From positions 1 to 17,795 of the forward strand of contig JAOXYB010019649.1 of NCBI GenBank assembly GCA_028565635.1: DNA of 17,795 nt. The letters run 5' to 3'. The position numbers and the translations under genes were made by a program. This DNA is from Phoronis ovalis (Eukaryota; Phoronida; Phoronidae). This document shows, one piece after another, positions 12,701 to 17,795 of this stretch. Below the pieces are notes generated by a model that saw nothing but the letters and a program-made list of their open reading frames with translations, was not told the origin of the DNA and ran no database searches. Position 1 is the stretch's first letter. Each line of letters begins with the position of its first letter.

Positions 12701-15700
12701 TATTGTGAGACAAGTTTTTGTAAAGGAAAAAATCTAAGAATTTATGGTACTATAAGCAGCTGCAAAATAATTTCTTAATATAGAAATTATATGTGGAATT
12801 ATTGCATAGATCTTTGTGTGTGGCAGGGTCTGCGTGTTACAGATTGTACTTATTTTACAAGTTTTTCTTCAAAATATTTATAGTAGCAGATTCTATAGTA
12901 AGATATTTTGTTTCGAAATCAAATCAAGTTAACAGATAGTCATGAAATAGCTACTTGTATATGCAAATTTAAGACATGAATTAAATTCTATTTTGTAGAA
13001 TTTATCCGCTCAGATTGAGGAACTTGAAAAAGCAAAATCTTCCCTAAATACAACCTTAAAGCAAGTCCAGTCTGAAATGGGACTATACAAAAGTAAATAT
13101 GAACAAGTACTTAGTGAGAAAGAAGCTATGGAAAGAGAGCTAAATAAAAAATTGGAAGATTTGAGGAATAAGTTTTTTGGTAAGTAGCAGAGTCTGGCTC
13201 TGTATTCACAGCCAAACTTGATTGAGTAATTGTATCAAAATATTGGCACATCATATTTTCTTGTGAATATAATTTAGTAGTATTATTTGGTGTTCTGGGT
13301 GATATGTTATTCCTTTGTGTTGTATGTAAAATTTATAACAAACTGTATGAAAGTATATTGACTTTAGTTACAAATAATTTTATAGTTATATAATGTTCAA
13401 AATTGAGAATATTTATGTATTTTGTTGTAGAGGGTGCTATAGCAGAGAGTCAAAGTTGTCTTCAGAAAGCTGTGGAGAGTCTTGATCAACCATTGGAAAC
13501 AGGTGTTACATGCACTGCAGGTTTGTTCCAGACAATATCATGTAGTGCTTGGTAATAATTCAAAATAGTCAAATGTACTTCAAAAAGTTTCTGAAAATTG
13601 AAAAAAAAAACAGCCATATCTGAAGAATGCGCTCTAAAATTATATTGTTTTAGCCCTAAAATGACAAGTGCATGCAAAGCATTTCTCCATAAGTTAAAGC
13701 TGATGTCCTCTAACATGGTCAAAAACAGGGGTGCCTAACTATTTTTTTTTGCTGGCTTTAGTTTTACTTGGCACATTTATTGTATAAGTGTTTCAACAAT
13801 TTCTTTCAGAATTTTTACTTGGTAACATGGATCCCATTTTAAAATCACTGTTTAAACTAAAGGTGGCCACCTCAGCATATGGTACAGATCAAACTTTAGT
13901 TCAGGATTTAGTGCGTCCTTTGTCAGAGGTGATACTGAGGCTCAGTAACTGTCTGCATGAAGCTAAAGCTGTATCAACAGCAGCATCTATAGAGGAAGGA
14001 GAAGGTGAGGTTAACCAATGTGATAAAAGTTTCTGAATTATTCAGTTAATCATTGTTTTTTTGTGTTTGATTCGTGCTCACACTGTTTTCCTAAGACTGT
14101 TAAACCAAGTTCATTGCACAGTGCAGGTTACAAAAGTTAACAATGAAATTTTATGTTAAGGTGATTAAATTCTTTTAAGTGATTAAGTTTTGTTTTGTTA
14201 AATTTGATCAATTGTTGTAGCCTTATTGCAAGACAATGGTAAGGCTTGATATAGCTTATTTTATAATATTTATAAGATAAAAGCACTAAGATCTATATTT
14301 AATTGTAATTTATAATTTTGAAGCTCTTTATTACCCATTTTCTTTTGTACACTTATGTTTTTTCTCTGTTGATGCAATGTGTTTTAGTTACATTTATAAT
14401 TGAGCAATTTTTCAGAACTGTTTTAGACAGTATTTTTTGTTTTTGTCCACTTTTGCTTTAAAATTGAGCCTATTGCTACAGCACCAGAGATGCCTCCTAA
14501 ATCTGGTCCGTATTTTTTTAACAGTTGACATACAACCATGCACTGGCATCTTTGCAGTGTTGGTAATACTTTACAATCAGAGTCTAGAAGTGGCATGTAT
14601 CTGTGGTACAAAGTATGTTGCTAACAATCCCCAAAGAGGGAAACATTAATCAATGTCATTATAATTTGAAAAATACTACAGGCACAGCATGAAAACAGTT
14701 ACGTGTTATTAGATTTTAAAATTATAATAAAGTTTTACAAATGCTGGCATATGATATTGGAATATGCTTGATATATAGTGCAGGCCGCATGCAATTATTA
14801 ATGTATTAAATATAACAGTTAACAATGCGTATATTATGCTTATCAATGATTAGTAATCCAAATGACATTGTCAAACATATTTCATTGCTTAAAAACCCAC
14901 AGATATTATGTTTTATTTTTAATTTTTAAAAAGATCTTTTAGCTGTCCCGGCAGACTGAATTAGAAGCCATGTTTTTTTGTCTTTTACAGAGCTTCTGGT
15001 TGTAGCAAAACAGGTTGGTGAAGATGGCTTAAAATATTTATCTCATCTACAGCAAGGTAAAAACATAAATTTGTTTACAACAAACTGTTGTGACTAGGTA
15101 CTCTTACTCTTGTGCTACTCATTTGGAGAGCAGTGCTAATCATTATAAAATGTATTCCATTCTTATAGTAATATGAAAATTGCATTCATTTGAACTTAGC
15201 AAATCAAGAATTGACGAATAAAGGCTTATTAAAGTTTGGTATACAGTTAGGCTATTGTATTCAATGTTGTAACATGGGTCGGAATAGCTGATCATAAAAC
15301 ATTTTCTGATTTACAGTGCAATCTCAAAAACATTGTATTTTTTATTGTACCGTAGGTGGAGTAACTGATGCTGAAAAAAGTACTGAAAAACTAAAAGAAG
15401 ATTTAGAAAACCTGAGTCATTTAGTTGAAGGTCTTGTACCAAAAGTAGCAGATGTAAAGTTGGAAGAGATTGGTGAAATGGTAGACAATGAAATGCATGC
15501 AACAGTACAAGCAATTGAAGCTGCTGCTAAAAAAATTGAAGTATGTTTATGAATGATTGTTCATGTGTAAAAACAAAATTATCTACTTGCCATTCCGTTT
15601 GACACATCATGTAATCATGCTGTTGTAAATCCTGCTCCACTTACAGCAAAAGCAGACTTCAGCCGCTTACATGCAAACAATGACAATACTACCTGTTCAC

Positions 15701-17696
15701 AGCTGTCAGTCAACCAAAGATGCTCACTAATTGACAACATGTGAATTCGACTTAATTTCCAATTTTATGATATTAGTTGTTTATGTTTAATGAATATGAA
15801 TTTATAGGAAATGCTGCACAAATCACGAGAAGCTGACAGTGGTGTTAAGTTGGAGGTTAATGAAAGGATATTGGACTCTTGTACAAACCTTATGCTGGTA
15901 GGTCAAAGTGTACTTTACTTTTACTGTACAATTCTATGTTAGCAGATATAACAAAAGCATTTGACTACTGCTGCATGCCCATTCTCTATTAGTAGTGGTA
16001 ATGCCATCATTTTACCAGTTTCCGCATGCAAAAGCATTGCAACTTGACTGCGTTATTTGGTTCTTTCAGGCTATAAGGATATTAGTTCACAAAGCCAAGG
16101 AAATGCAGGAAGAAATTGTAGTTCAAGGCAGAGGATCTGCTTCAGCAAAGGACTTTTACAAAAGACATCATCGATGGACGGATGGCTTACTATCTGCTGC
16201 AAAAGCTGTTGGCTGGGGGGCTAATGTTTTACTGTAAGTATTATTGTTTCACTTTAGTTTGTATTCCCTGTGGGACCACTCAGTAGAAAAAGGCATAGCA
16301 CATGACAAAATAACACCCAAAGCAAGGATATTCCAAAATTTTAGTATGCTAATTTACTAAAAAAAAATTATAATGTGAAAAAAACATATTCTTTATTTAG
16401 TTTTAAGCAGACCAGTGAAGTAAATCATGCGAGGACAAACTTCCCTATTTTTTGCTTCCAATAATTCCTTCTGTCAGAGCGATCCATTTTTTTAGTTTCA
16501 AGGACAGCGTTTTTGCTCAAAATAAGTAACTCTTTTCTGTAAATTTTTGAGTGATCACACTATTTTGTTATTGCGTGATCCCACCTGTGCAAAGTGTGCA
16601 TAATGTTAAATCAGACATATTTATTGTTTAATATCATTGTTCTAAGGATATTCTGCAAATCATTAGCAGAGTTACTTTTCTTTGCCATTAGGCTTCCAAT
16701 TATGTTTTCTGGCAGCAAAAAATTTACTTACTATATTTCTGTTTTTAAGGGAAACTGCTGAGAAAGTGGTTAGTGGTAATGGCAAATTTGAAGAACTTAT
16801 GGTCTGTTCTCAAGAAATCGCAGCTAGCACGGCACAGCTTGTAGTTGCATCAAAGGTTAAGGCTGATCGCGGAAGTCAGAAAATGAAGGAGTTATCAGAA
16901 GCTTCAAAAGGTGTAACACAAGCTACGGCTAAGGTCGTGGCATCAGCTAAAACAGGTGCAGAAATGATTGAAGAATCAGGTAACAATTTATCTTTTTGTT
17001 AACTGTTATCTTGTTCTCACAATTTTGTTTGTGGGCAGTTGTAAAGTACCTTGATTGAAGATATCTACTAGCAGCTTTTGTATTTCTCATTATAGTAAAA
17101 CATCCCTAATAGAAAGACAAGTACCATGTACAACATGACGATAAACTGTATTATTTACTTTAATATAGATATAATGGATTTCTCGCATTTGACGTTGCAT
17201 CAGGCTAAGAGACTGGAAATGAATTCACAGGTAAAACTTTCAATACTATAACAGAAAAAAGCATCATTTACATAGTAGTAAACAGTCAGGGTTCAATATT
17301 ACTGTTTACTAAGTACCTGTTCACCACAGCAGTCTAGTGATCACTACTTACTCCTAGAATAGTAATGCAGGATCACTTAATGATGAGTTGTCTACCTGTA
17401 TATTCGAGTTCATGTTGCACAAAATATGCTGTTTCAATACCTGACAACTACATTGACTTATAACTACTTTTATAAGAAAACAGACATTCAACTAAAATAA
17501 TATGATATGGCTGATTTGTCTAAAATTGAAAAATCTGCTATTACAATTAAAGTATTAAATTAAACAATACAGTAGTGTTTCGAAATATAACTAATGCTAT
17601 ACAATAATATGCTAATATATTAATTTAATATTTAATATTTTAAACTTACTTCATTTGTATATGTAGATTACTGTACTAATCGAAGAAGAGCTTTAA
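711..17696 (+). CDS. HIP1: HIP1/HIP1R (Sla2-family) endocytic adaptor, 29 exons, 5'-partial
   Basis: Spliced gene for the clathrin-coat adaptor that joins PtdIns(4,5)P2 membranes and clathrin light chain to F-actin during endocytosis. Exons: 711-774, 1693-1835, 2746-2802, 3362-3442, 4306-4382, 5128-5189, 6776-6974, 7580-7655, 7847-7999, 8600-8649, 9054-9219, 9591-9669, 9889-9977, 10499-10567, 10843-10980, 11305-11388, 11538-11675, 12999-13179, 13431-13520, 13810-14004, 14221-14238, 14482-14505, 14991-15056, 15356-15540, 15808-15897, 16070-16233, 16750-16979, 17169-17230, 17667-17696. The visible product is 1019 residues (human HIP1 is about 1037): ANTH about 1-257, proline-rich linker 258-320, coiled coil 321-635, THATCH actin-binding region about 745-1005. 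The order ANTH, coiled coil, THATCH is unique to this family. HIP1 and HIP1R arose by vertebrate duplication, so the single invertebrate gene is orthologous to both. The start codon is not visible. Exons 21, 22 and 29 are the least certain parts. Confidence 0.96.
775..1692 (+). other. Intron 1 (918 bases)
   Basis: AT-rich intron. The only structure noticed is a short inverted repeat, ggggtata at 1410-1417 facing tatacccc at 1481-1488, with weaker pairing flanking both. No coding signal. Confidence 0.7.
1410..1488. repeat. Short inverted repeat in intron 1
   Basis: aggggtata on the left (to 1417) is the reverse complement of tataccccT on the right (1481-1489), with a spacer of about 60 bases. 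The left arm is itself nearly self-complementary (ggggtatatatgtgtaccc). It could be a decayed terminal inverted repeat or chance in AT-rich DNA. Confidence 0.35.
1693..1835 (+). CDS. HIP1: HIP1 exon 2: ANTH core
   Basis: Residues 22-69: TILGSHQEHGAGMFWSVI, then CWKFCHVLHKLLRDGHPN. This is nearly identical to the family signature ILGTHHEKG..FWSV...CWKFCHVxHKLLRDGHPN, the most conserved stretch of the HIP1 ANTH domain. Acceptor aacag at 1688-1692, donor AAT/gtaagt, phase 1 in and 0 out. Confidence 0.97.
1836..2745 (+). other. Intron 2 (910 bases)
   Basis: AT-rich, with a purine run near 2443-2470 and no coding or repeat signal that I can recognise. Confidence 0.7.
2746..2802 (+). CDS. HIP1: HIP1 exon 3: ANTH
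   Basis: Nineteen codons, VIADSLKYCSHLSDLGRLW, aligning with human VLKDSLRYRNELSDMSRMW. Acceptor tttcag, donor TGG/gtaagt, phase 0 at both ends. Far too short to be seen without homology. Confidence 0.95.
3362..3442 (+). CDS. HIP1: HIP1 exon 4: ANTH
   Basis: Twenty-seven codons, GHLRDGYGRLIACYTSLLE then KKLTFHKK, matching human GHLSEGYGQLCSIYLKLLRTKMEYHTK. Acceptor ttttcag, donor AAA/gtgagt, phase 0 at both ends. Confidence 0.95.
3443..4305 (+). other. Intron 4 (863 bases) with a candidate 27-base cassette exon
   Basis: AT-rich intron. At 4142-4168 there is a 27-base phase 0/0 segment flanked by tgttacag and gtaaaa, encoding TFALMIPGE. Homologues fit exactly without it, so I treat it as optional or cryptic and leave it out of the model. 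Confidence 0.35.
4306..4382 (+). CDS. HIP1: HIP1 exon 5: ANTH
   Basis: Residues 116-140 plus two bases: YKTIPGNMVMTKEMIAEI, then TGNDPNG. It aligns with NPRFPGNLQMSDRQL..AGESDVNN of human HIP1. Acceptor ttttcatag, donor GGGTT/gtaagt. The split codon TT|T encodes Phe of the conserved NFF/GFF pair. Confidence 0.92.
4883..5064 (+). repeat. Two-copy direct repeat, offset about 114 bases, in intron 5
   Basis: Copy 1 is 4883-4950 and copy 2 is 4998-5064. Both begin ggttt, share atagtgaag, and end in a 27-base block (4924-4950 and 5038-5064) differing at one position. This looks like a local tandem duplication that has since diverged at its 5' part. Confidence 0.75.
5128..5189 (+). CDS. HIP1: HIP1 exon 6: ANTH
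   Basis: Residues 141-161: FFELAVDLLDYMDEILSLQT, then A, aligned with human NFFQLTVEMFDYLECELNLFQTV. Acceptor tttccag, donor GCTG/gtaagt. Phase 2 in, phase 1 out, completing a Val codon (G|TA) with exon 7. Confidence 0.94.
5190..6775 (+). other. Intron 6 (1586 bases), the longest, holding a foldback repeat
   Basis: The middle is occupied by a long imperfect inverted repeat (5698-6304, annotated separately). A perfect short palindrome, gtatacttTaagtatac, lies near 5370-5386. Outside these I see only AT-rich sequence. Confidence 0.7.
5698..6304. repeat. Long imperfect inverted repeat (foldback / MITE-like)
   Basis: The sequence pairs with its own reverse complement around a centre near 5999-6001. 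Anchor pairs are aaaatgaagag (5698-5708) with ctcttcatttt (6294-6304); aagtatacatttt left with its complement near 6270-6283; ttttaattttca (about 5835) with tgaaaattaaaa (about 6150); and aaaagttatga (5957-5967) with tcataactttt (6030-6040). Anchors keep a constant centre, so this is one structure with arms of about 300 bases. The arms may extend weakly to about 5640 and 6360. No ORF lies inside. It is probably a degenerate non-autonomous foldback element or an inverted duplication. Confidence 0.75.
6776..6974 (+). CDS. HIP1: HIP1 exon 7: ANTH C-terminal helices
   Basis: Residues 162-227, including SLDMSRSNSMTMAGQCRLAP, VKLLFKLHAVLLPDTLGGHR and DRFNTQFK. The corresponding human blocks are SLDMSRSVSVTAAGQCRLAP and VKLLFKLHSCLPADTLQGHR. 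Acceptor ttttcag, donor AAGAG/gtagga. Phase 1 in, phase 2 out (AG|C, Ser). Confidence 0.97.
7580..7655 (+). CDS. HIP1: HIP1 exon 8: end of ANTH
   Basis: Residues 228-253: LKQFYYNSQNLQYFKNLVQV then PSFPE. It matches human LKDLFYRSSNLQYFKRLIQIPQLPE. Acceptor cttttttag, donor GAG/gtgagt. Phase 2 in, 0 out. Confidence 0.96.
7847..7999 (+). CDS. HIP1: HIP1 exon 9: ANTH tail and proline-rich linker
   Basis: Fifty-one codons. NPPNFLVASDIHHHRAPVVV matches human NPPNFLRASALSEHISPVVV and closes the ANTH region. It is followed by acidic, proline-rich sequence (PDLEPPEVEKPPPPLPVKQE), probably disordered. The PPPPLP stretch could bind SH3-, WW- or EVH1-type domains (inference). The vertebrate clathrin-box (LMDMD) is absent. 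Acceptor tttttcag, donor GCA/gtaagc, phase 0/0. Confidence 0.94.
8600..8649 (+). CDS. HIP1: HIP1 exon 10: proline-rich linker
   Basis: Residues 305-320: EPPPPQPMNGVPQTDH, leading into Arg across the AG|A junction. It continues the low-complexity linker and corresponds in position to human FxDxF/DPF-containing sequence, but no such motif is present. Acceptor ttttttacag, donor CACAG/gtatgt, phase 0 in and 2 out. Supported by phase and splice sites more than by homology. Confidence 0.82.
9054..9219 (+). CDS. HIP1: HIP1 exon 11: start of coiled coil
   Basis: Residues 321-376: RDLLIEKLKQEIEMLQRQL, then a run of heptads to VVVTK. It parallels human DHLIERLYREISGLKAQLE and HIP1R DLQIESLKREVEMLRSEL. 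High in E, K, Q and L with a hydrophobic residue every three to four positions. Acceptor ctgacag, donor AAG/gtaacc. Phase 2 in, 0 out. Confidence 0.95.
9591..9669 (+). CDS. HIP1: HIP1 exon 12: coiled coil
   Basis: Residues 377-402: EKVMLQNQLEMVESQSQSVE then KMEEVE. Charged heptad sequence in the position of the human DELRRQREDTEKAQRSL region. Acceptor atttcag, donor GAAA/gtaaga. Phase 0 in, 1 out. Confidence 0.9.
9889..9977 (+). CDS. HIP1: HIP1 exon 13: conserved clathrin-light-chain-binding segment
   Basis: Residues 403-432: KIAKKSDEKFTKLKEIYGKL then REEHVTLLRQ. It matches human ERKAQANEQRYSKLKEKYSEL..HADLLRK, the best conserved part of the coiled coil from yeast Sla2 to man and the segment that binds clathrin light chain. 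Binding here is inferred from conservation. Acceptor ttacag, donor CAG/gtatat. Phase 1 in, 0 out. Confidence 0.95.
9978..10498 (+). other. Intron 13 (521 bases) with a G-rich stretch
   Basis: Between about 10122 and 10345 the + strand has repeated runs of three to five G set among A-runs, unlike the rest of this AT-rich window. The 13-14-base phrase ctg(g)aaaggggtgg occurs at 10201-10213 and again at 10232-10245. No open coding frame fits the protein. Confidence 0.5.
10499..10567 (+). CDS. HIP1: HIP1 exon 14: coiled coil
   Basis: Twenty-three codons, HAESNKQLNSQKKTVETLQ then DSKK. It continues human KNAEVTKQVSMARQAQVDLE. Acceptor atttcag, donor AAG/gtaagg, phase 0/0. It is the first of four successive phase 0/0 exons. 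Confidence 0.93.
10843..10980 (+). CDS. HIP1: HIP1 exon 15: coiled coil, repeat unit A
   Basis: Forty-six codons beginning NLEAQLQGIEQEKSKVQEET and ending RMQELEKQNK. Same length and phase as exon 17 and similar to it and to exons 16 and 18 (see findings). The acceptor (ttattgttaaag) has a weak pyrimidine tract; the donor is AAG/gtaaga. Coiled-coil sequence is poorly conserved, so homology supports it only generally. Confidence 0.9.
11305..11388 (+). CDS. HIP1: HIP1 exon 16: coiled coil, repeat unit B
   Basis: Twenty-eight codons, SYEDRLADLEKDKISLQETL then QKAEQTSK. Heptad sequence of the same pattern as the first part of exon 15. Acceptor ttttcatag, donor AAA/gtaaga, phase 0/0. Confidence 0.9.
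11538..11675 (+). CDS. HIP1: HIP1 exon 17: coiled coil, repeat unit C
   Basis: Forty-six codons beginning DVSEQLEQLKKEKQILEETY and ending KLSELEKHKQ. Same length as exon 15 and phase 0/0, consistent with exon duplication. Acceptor ttatattag, donor CAG/gtagaa. Confidence 0.9.
11676..12998 (+). other. Intron 17 (1323 bases) with a possible alternative terminal exon
   Basis: Second longest intron. After tacag at 11851-11855 a phase-0 frame stays open for 20 codons and stops at TAA 11916-11918. AATAAA follows at 12009-12014 and another near 12096. A block resembling the start of this frame recurs about 95 bases later (near 11946-11977). The rest is AT-rich with a TA-repeat near 12413-12426. Confidence 0.4.
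12999..13179 (+). CDS. HIP1: HIP1 exon 18: end of coiled coil, repeat unit D
   Basis: Residues 576-635: NLSAQIEELEKAKSSLNTTL, continuing through KSKYEQVLSEKEAMERELNK to NKFF. The first ten residues closely resemble those of exon 15 at both protein and DNA level. Acceptor ttttgtag, donor TTTTTTG/gtaagt. Phase 0 in, 1 out. Confidence 0.93.
13431..13520 (+). CDS. HIP1: HIP1 exon 19: linker to THATCH
   Basis: Residues 636-665: EGAIAESQSCLQKAVESLDQ then PLETGVTCTA. It aligns with human GSRKAAEQVIQDALNQLEEPPLISCAGS. Acceptor tgttgtag. The donor is the weaker GCAG/gtttgt but is fixed by phase and by the homologous join to exon 20. Phase 1 at both ends. Confidence 0.92.
13810..14004 (+). CDS. HIP1: HIP1 exon 20: helical region before THATCH
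   Basis: Residues 666-730: EFLLGNMDPILKSLFKLKVA, then RPLSEVILRLSNCLHEAKAV, ending SIEEGE. It corresponds to human ADHLLSTVTSISSCIEQL..LLHSITLLAHLTSDAIAHG. Acceptor ctttcag, donor GAAG/gtgagg. Phase 1/1, so the following microexons can be included or skipped without frame change. Confidence 0.93.
14221..14238 (+). CDS. HIP1: HIP1 exon 21: putative 18-base microexon
   Basis: Phase 1/1 microexon encoding A-L-L-Q-D-N. It has a good acceptor (caattgttgtag) and a consensus donor (ATG/gtaagg). Eighteen bases keep the frame between exons 20 and 23. There is no direct homology support, as the protein is variable in length here, so it may be alternative or chance. Confidence 0.45.
14482..14505 (+). 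CDS. HIP1: HIP1 exon 22: putative 24-base microexon
   Basis: Phase 1/1 microexon encoding A-P-E-M-P-P-K-S. Joined to exon 23 it gives APEMPPKSELLVVAKQVG, which resembles human APPEPADSLTEACKQYG, and this supports it. The acceptor tattgctacag is good; the donor CTG/gtccgt is weak, which suggests regulated inclusion. Skipping it also gives a homologue-like length. Confidence 0.5.
14991..15056 (+). CDS. HIP1: HIP1 exon 23: upstream helix of THATCH
   Basis: Residues 745-766: ELLVVAKQVGEDGLKYLSHL then QQ. It parallels human SLTEACKQYGRETLAYLASLEE. Acceptor tcttttacag, donor CAAG/gtaaaa. Phase 1/1. Confidence 0.93.
15356..15540 (+). CDS. HIP1: HIP1 exon 24: start of THATCH (I/LWEQ)
   Basis: Residues 767-828: GGVTDAEKSTEKLKEDL, then VKLEEIGEMVDNEMHATVQA, ending KKIE. 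It matches human DIKQEELGDLVDKEMAATSAAIE. Acceptor accgtag, donor GAA/gtatgt. Phase 1 in, 0 out. An in-frame alternative acceptor 39 bases upstream (exon from 15317) would add 13 residues without counterpart in homologues. Confidence 0.95.
15808..15897 (+). CDS. HIP1: HIP1 exon 25: THATCH
   Basis: Thirty codons, EMLHKSREADSGVKLEVNER then ILDSCTNLML. The human equivalent is EMLSKSRAGDTGVKLEVNERILGCCTSLMQ; GVKLEVNERIL is an invariant family block. Acceptor atttatag, donor CTG/gtaggt, phase 0/0. Confidence 0.97.
16070..16233 (+). CDS. HIP1: HIP1 exon 26: THATCH, tryptophan block
   Basis: Residues 859-912: AIRILVHKAKEMQEEIVVQG, RGSASAKDFYKRHHRWTDGL, LSAAKAVGWGANVL. It contains the W block of the I/LWEQ module (human SRWTEGLISASKAVGWGA). 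Acceptor tctttcag, donor TTACT/gtaagt. Phase 0 in, 2 out (CT|G, Leu). Confidence 0.97.
16750..16979 (+). CDS. HIP1: HIP1 exon 27: THATCH actin-binding core
   Basis: Residues 913-989: ETAEKVVSGNGKFEELMVCS, QEIAASTAQLVVASKVKADR, then VTQATAKVVASAKTGAEMIE. It is near identical to human GKFEELMVCSHEIAASTAQLVAASKVKAD. This is the E and Q part of the I/LWEQ module, contributing the F-actin surface of the helix bundle. Acceptor gtttttaag, donor TCAG/gtaaca. Phase 2 in, 1 out. Confidence 0.98.
17169..17230 (+). CDS. HIP1: HIP1 exon 28: end of THATCH, start of latch helix
   Basis: Residues 990-1010: DIMDFSHLTLHQAKRLEMNS then Q, matching human DNMDFSSMTLTQIKRQEMDSQ. Acceptor ttaatatag, donor CAG/gtaaaa. 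Phase 1 in, 0 out. Confidence 0.96.
17667..17696 (+). CDS. HIP1: HIP1 exon 29: putative terminal exon, shortened latch
   Basis: Encodes I-T-V-L-I-E-E-E-L then TAA. It follows exon 28 in phase and aligns with human VRVLELENEL, but then stops. Vertebrate HIP1/HIP1R run on for tens of residues. Acceptor ttgtatatgtag. Support comes from the nearby poly(A) signal. The alternative is that a longer terminal exon lies beyond the window. Confidence 0.68.
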   Translation: MTVLIEEEL

Positions 17697-17716
17697 AATG
17701 AGTGTACAATAACAGT

Positions 17717-17722
17717 AATAAA
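17717..17722 (+). terminator. Canonical poly(A) signal AATAAA
   Basis: AATAAA begins 20 bases after the exon 29 stop, followed by T/G-rich sequence (gggttgctcatattggctttt, in part). That order is expected for 3' end formation and would give a 3' UTR of only about 40 bases. Confidence 0.6.
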
Positions 17723-17795
17723 CTAGATAGCCTTTTAGCAAAGGCAGGGTTGCTCATATTGGCTTTTATGAACGTTACCTGATCTCTAAATCACC
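17723..17795. other. Downstream of the gene
   Basis: Last 73 bases. They hold a possible downstream T/G element for cleavage and no other recognisable feature. Confidence 0.5.

Noticed and set aside
14423-14649. Open frames on both strands around exon 22
   Set aside because: Neither resembles a protein I know. The + strand frame is not the frame in which the 24-base microexon is read.
17231-17251. Read-through of exon 28 into intron (V-K-L-S-I-L-L then TAA)
   Set aside because: The CAG/gtaaaa donor is consensus, and splicing to 17667 gives a better match (ITVLIEEEL to VRVLELENEL) followed by a poly(A) signal.

Overview
This window is animal nuclear DNA. It is AT-rich (roughly one third G+C by eye) and dense in spliceosomal introns with GT..AG borders. 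I recognise one gene, on the + strand, filling almost the whole window: the invertebrate orthologue of Huntingtin-interacting protein 1 / HIP1-related (HIP1/HIP1R; Sla2/End4 in yeast). This endocytic adaptor links PtdIns(4,5)P2 membranes and clathrin to F-actin. Nothing in the window is bacterial, phage or CRISPR-like, and I see no tRNA or rRNA. The sequence does not let me name the phylum. The intron density, single gene copy and AT-richness fit many marine invertebrates.

I assembled 29 coding exons (711..17696) by following reading phase across each splice junction and comparing with remembered HIP1/HIP1R sequence features. Exon lengths sum to 3060 nt, that is 1019 visible residues plus a stop, and every junction is phase-compatible. 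Residue numbers below count from the first visible residue. The true start (about 30 residues in vertebrate relatives) is not in the window or not recognisable, so the gene is 5'-partial.

Layout: positions 1..710 are upstream or intron sequence with no supported gene. Exons 1-8 (711..7655) encode the ANTH domain with its lipid-binding motif. Exons 9-10 (7847..8649) encode a proline-rich, probably disordered linker. Exons 11-18 (9054..13179) encode the long coiled coil, including the conserved clathrin-light-chain-binding segment and a repeated block of exons 15-18. Exons 19-24 (13431..15540) lead into the THATCH region and include two putative microexons. Exons 24-28 (15356..17230) encode the actin-binding THATCH (I/LWEQ) domain. 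A short terminal exon 29 (17667..17696) ends in TAA, with AATAAA 20 bases further on.

Introns longer than 300 bases not listed separately (2803-3361, 6975-7579, 8000-8599, 8650-9053, 9220-9590, 10981-11304, 14506-14990, 16234-16749, 17231-17666) show only AT-rich sequence in which I recognise nothing. The most notable intronic structure is a long imperfect inverted repeat around 5698..6304. I did not find a novel multi-gene system. The points worth a second look concern the architecture of this HIP1 gene: exon duplication in the coiled coil, microexons, a linker lacking the usual AP2/clathrin motifs, and a shortened C-terminal latch.
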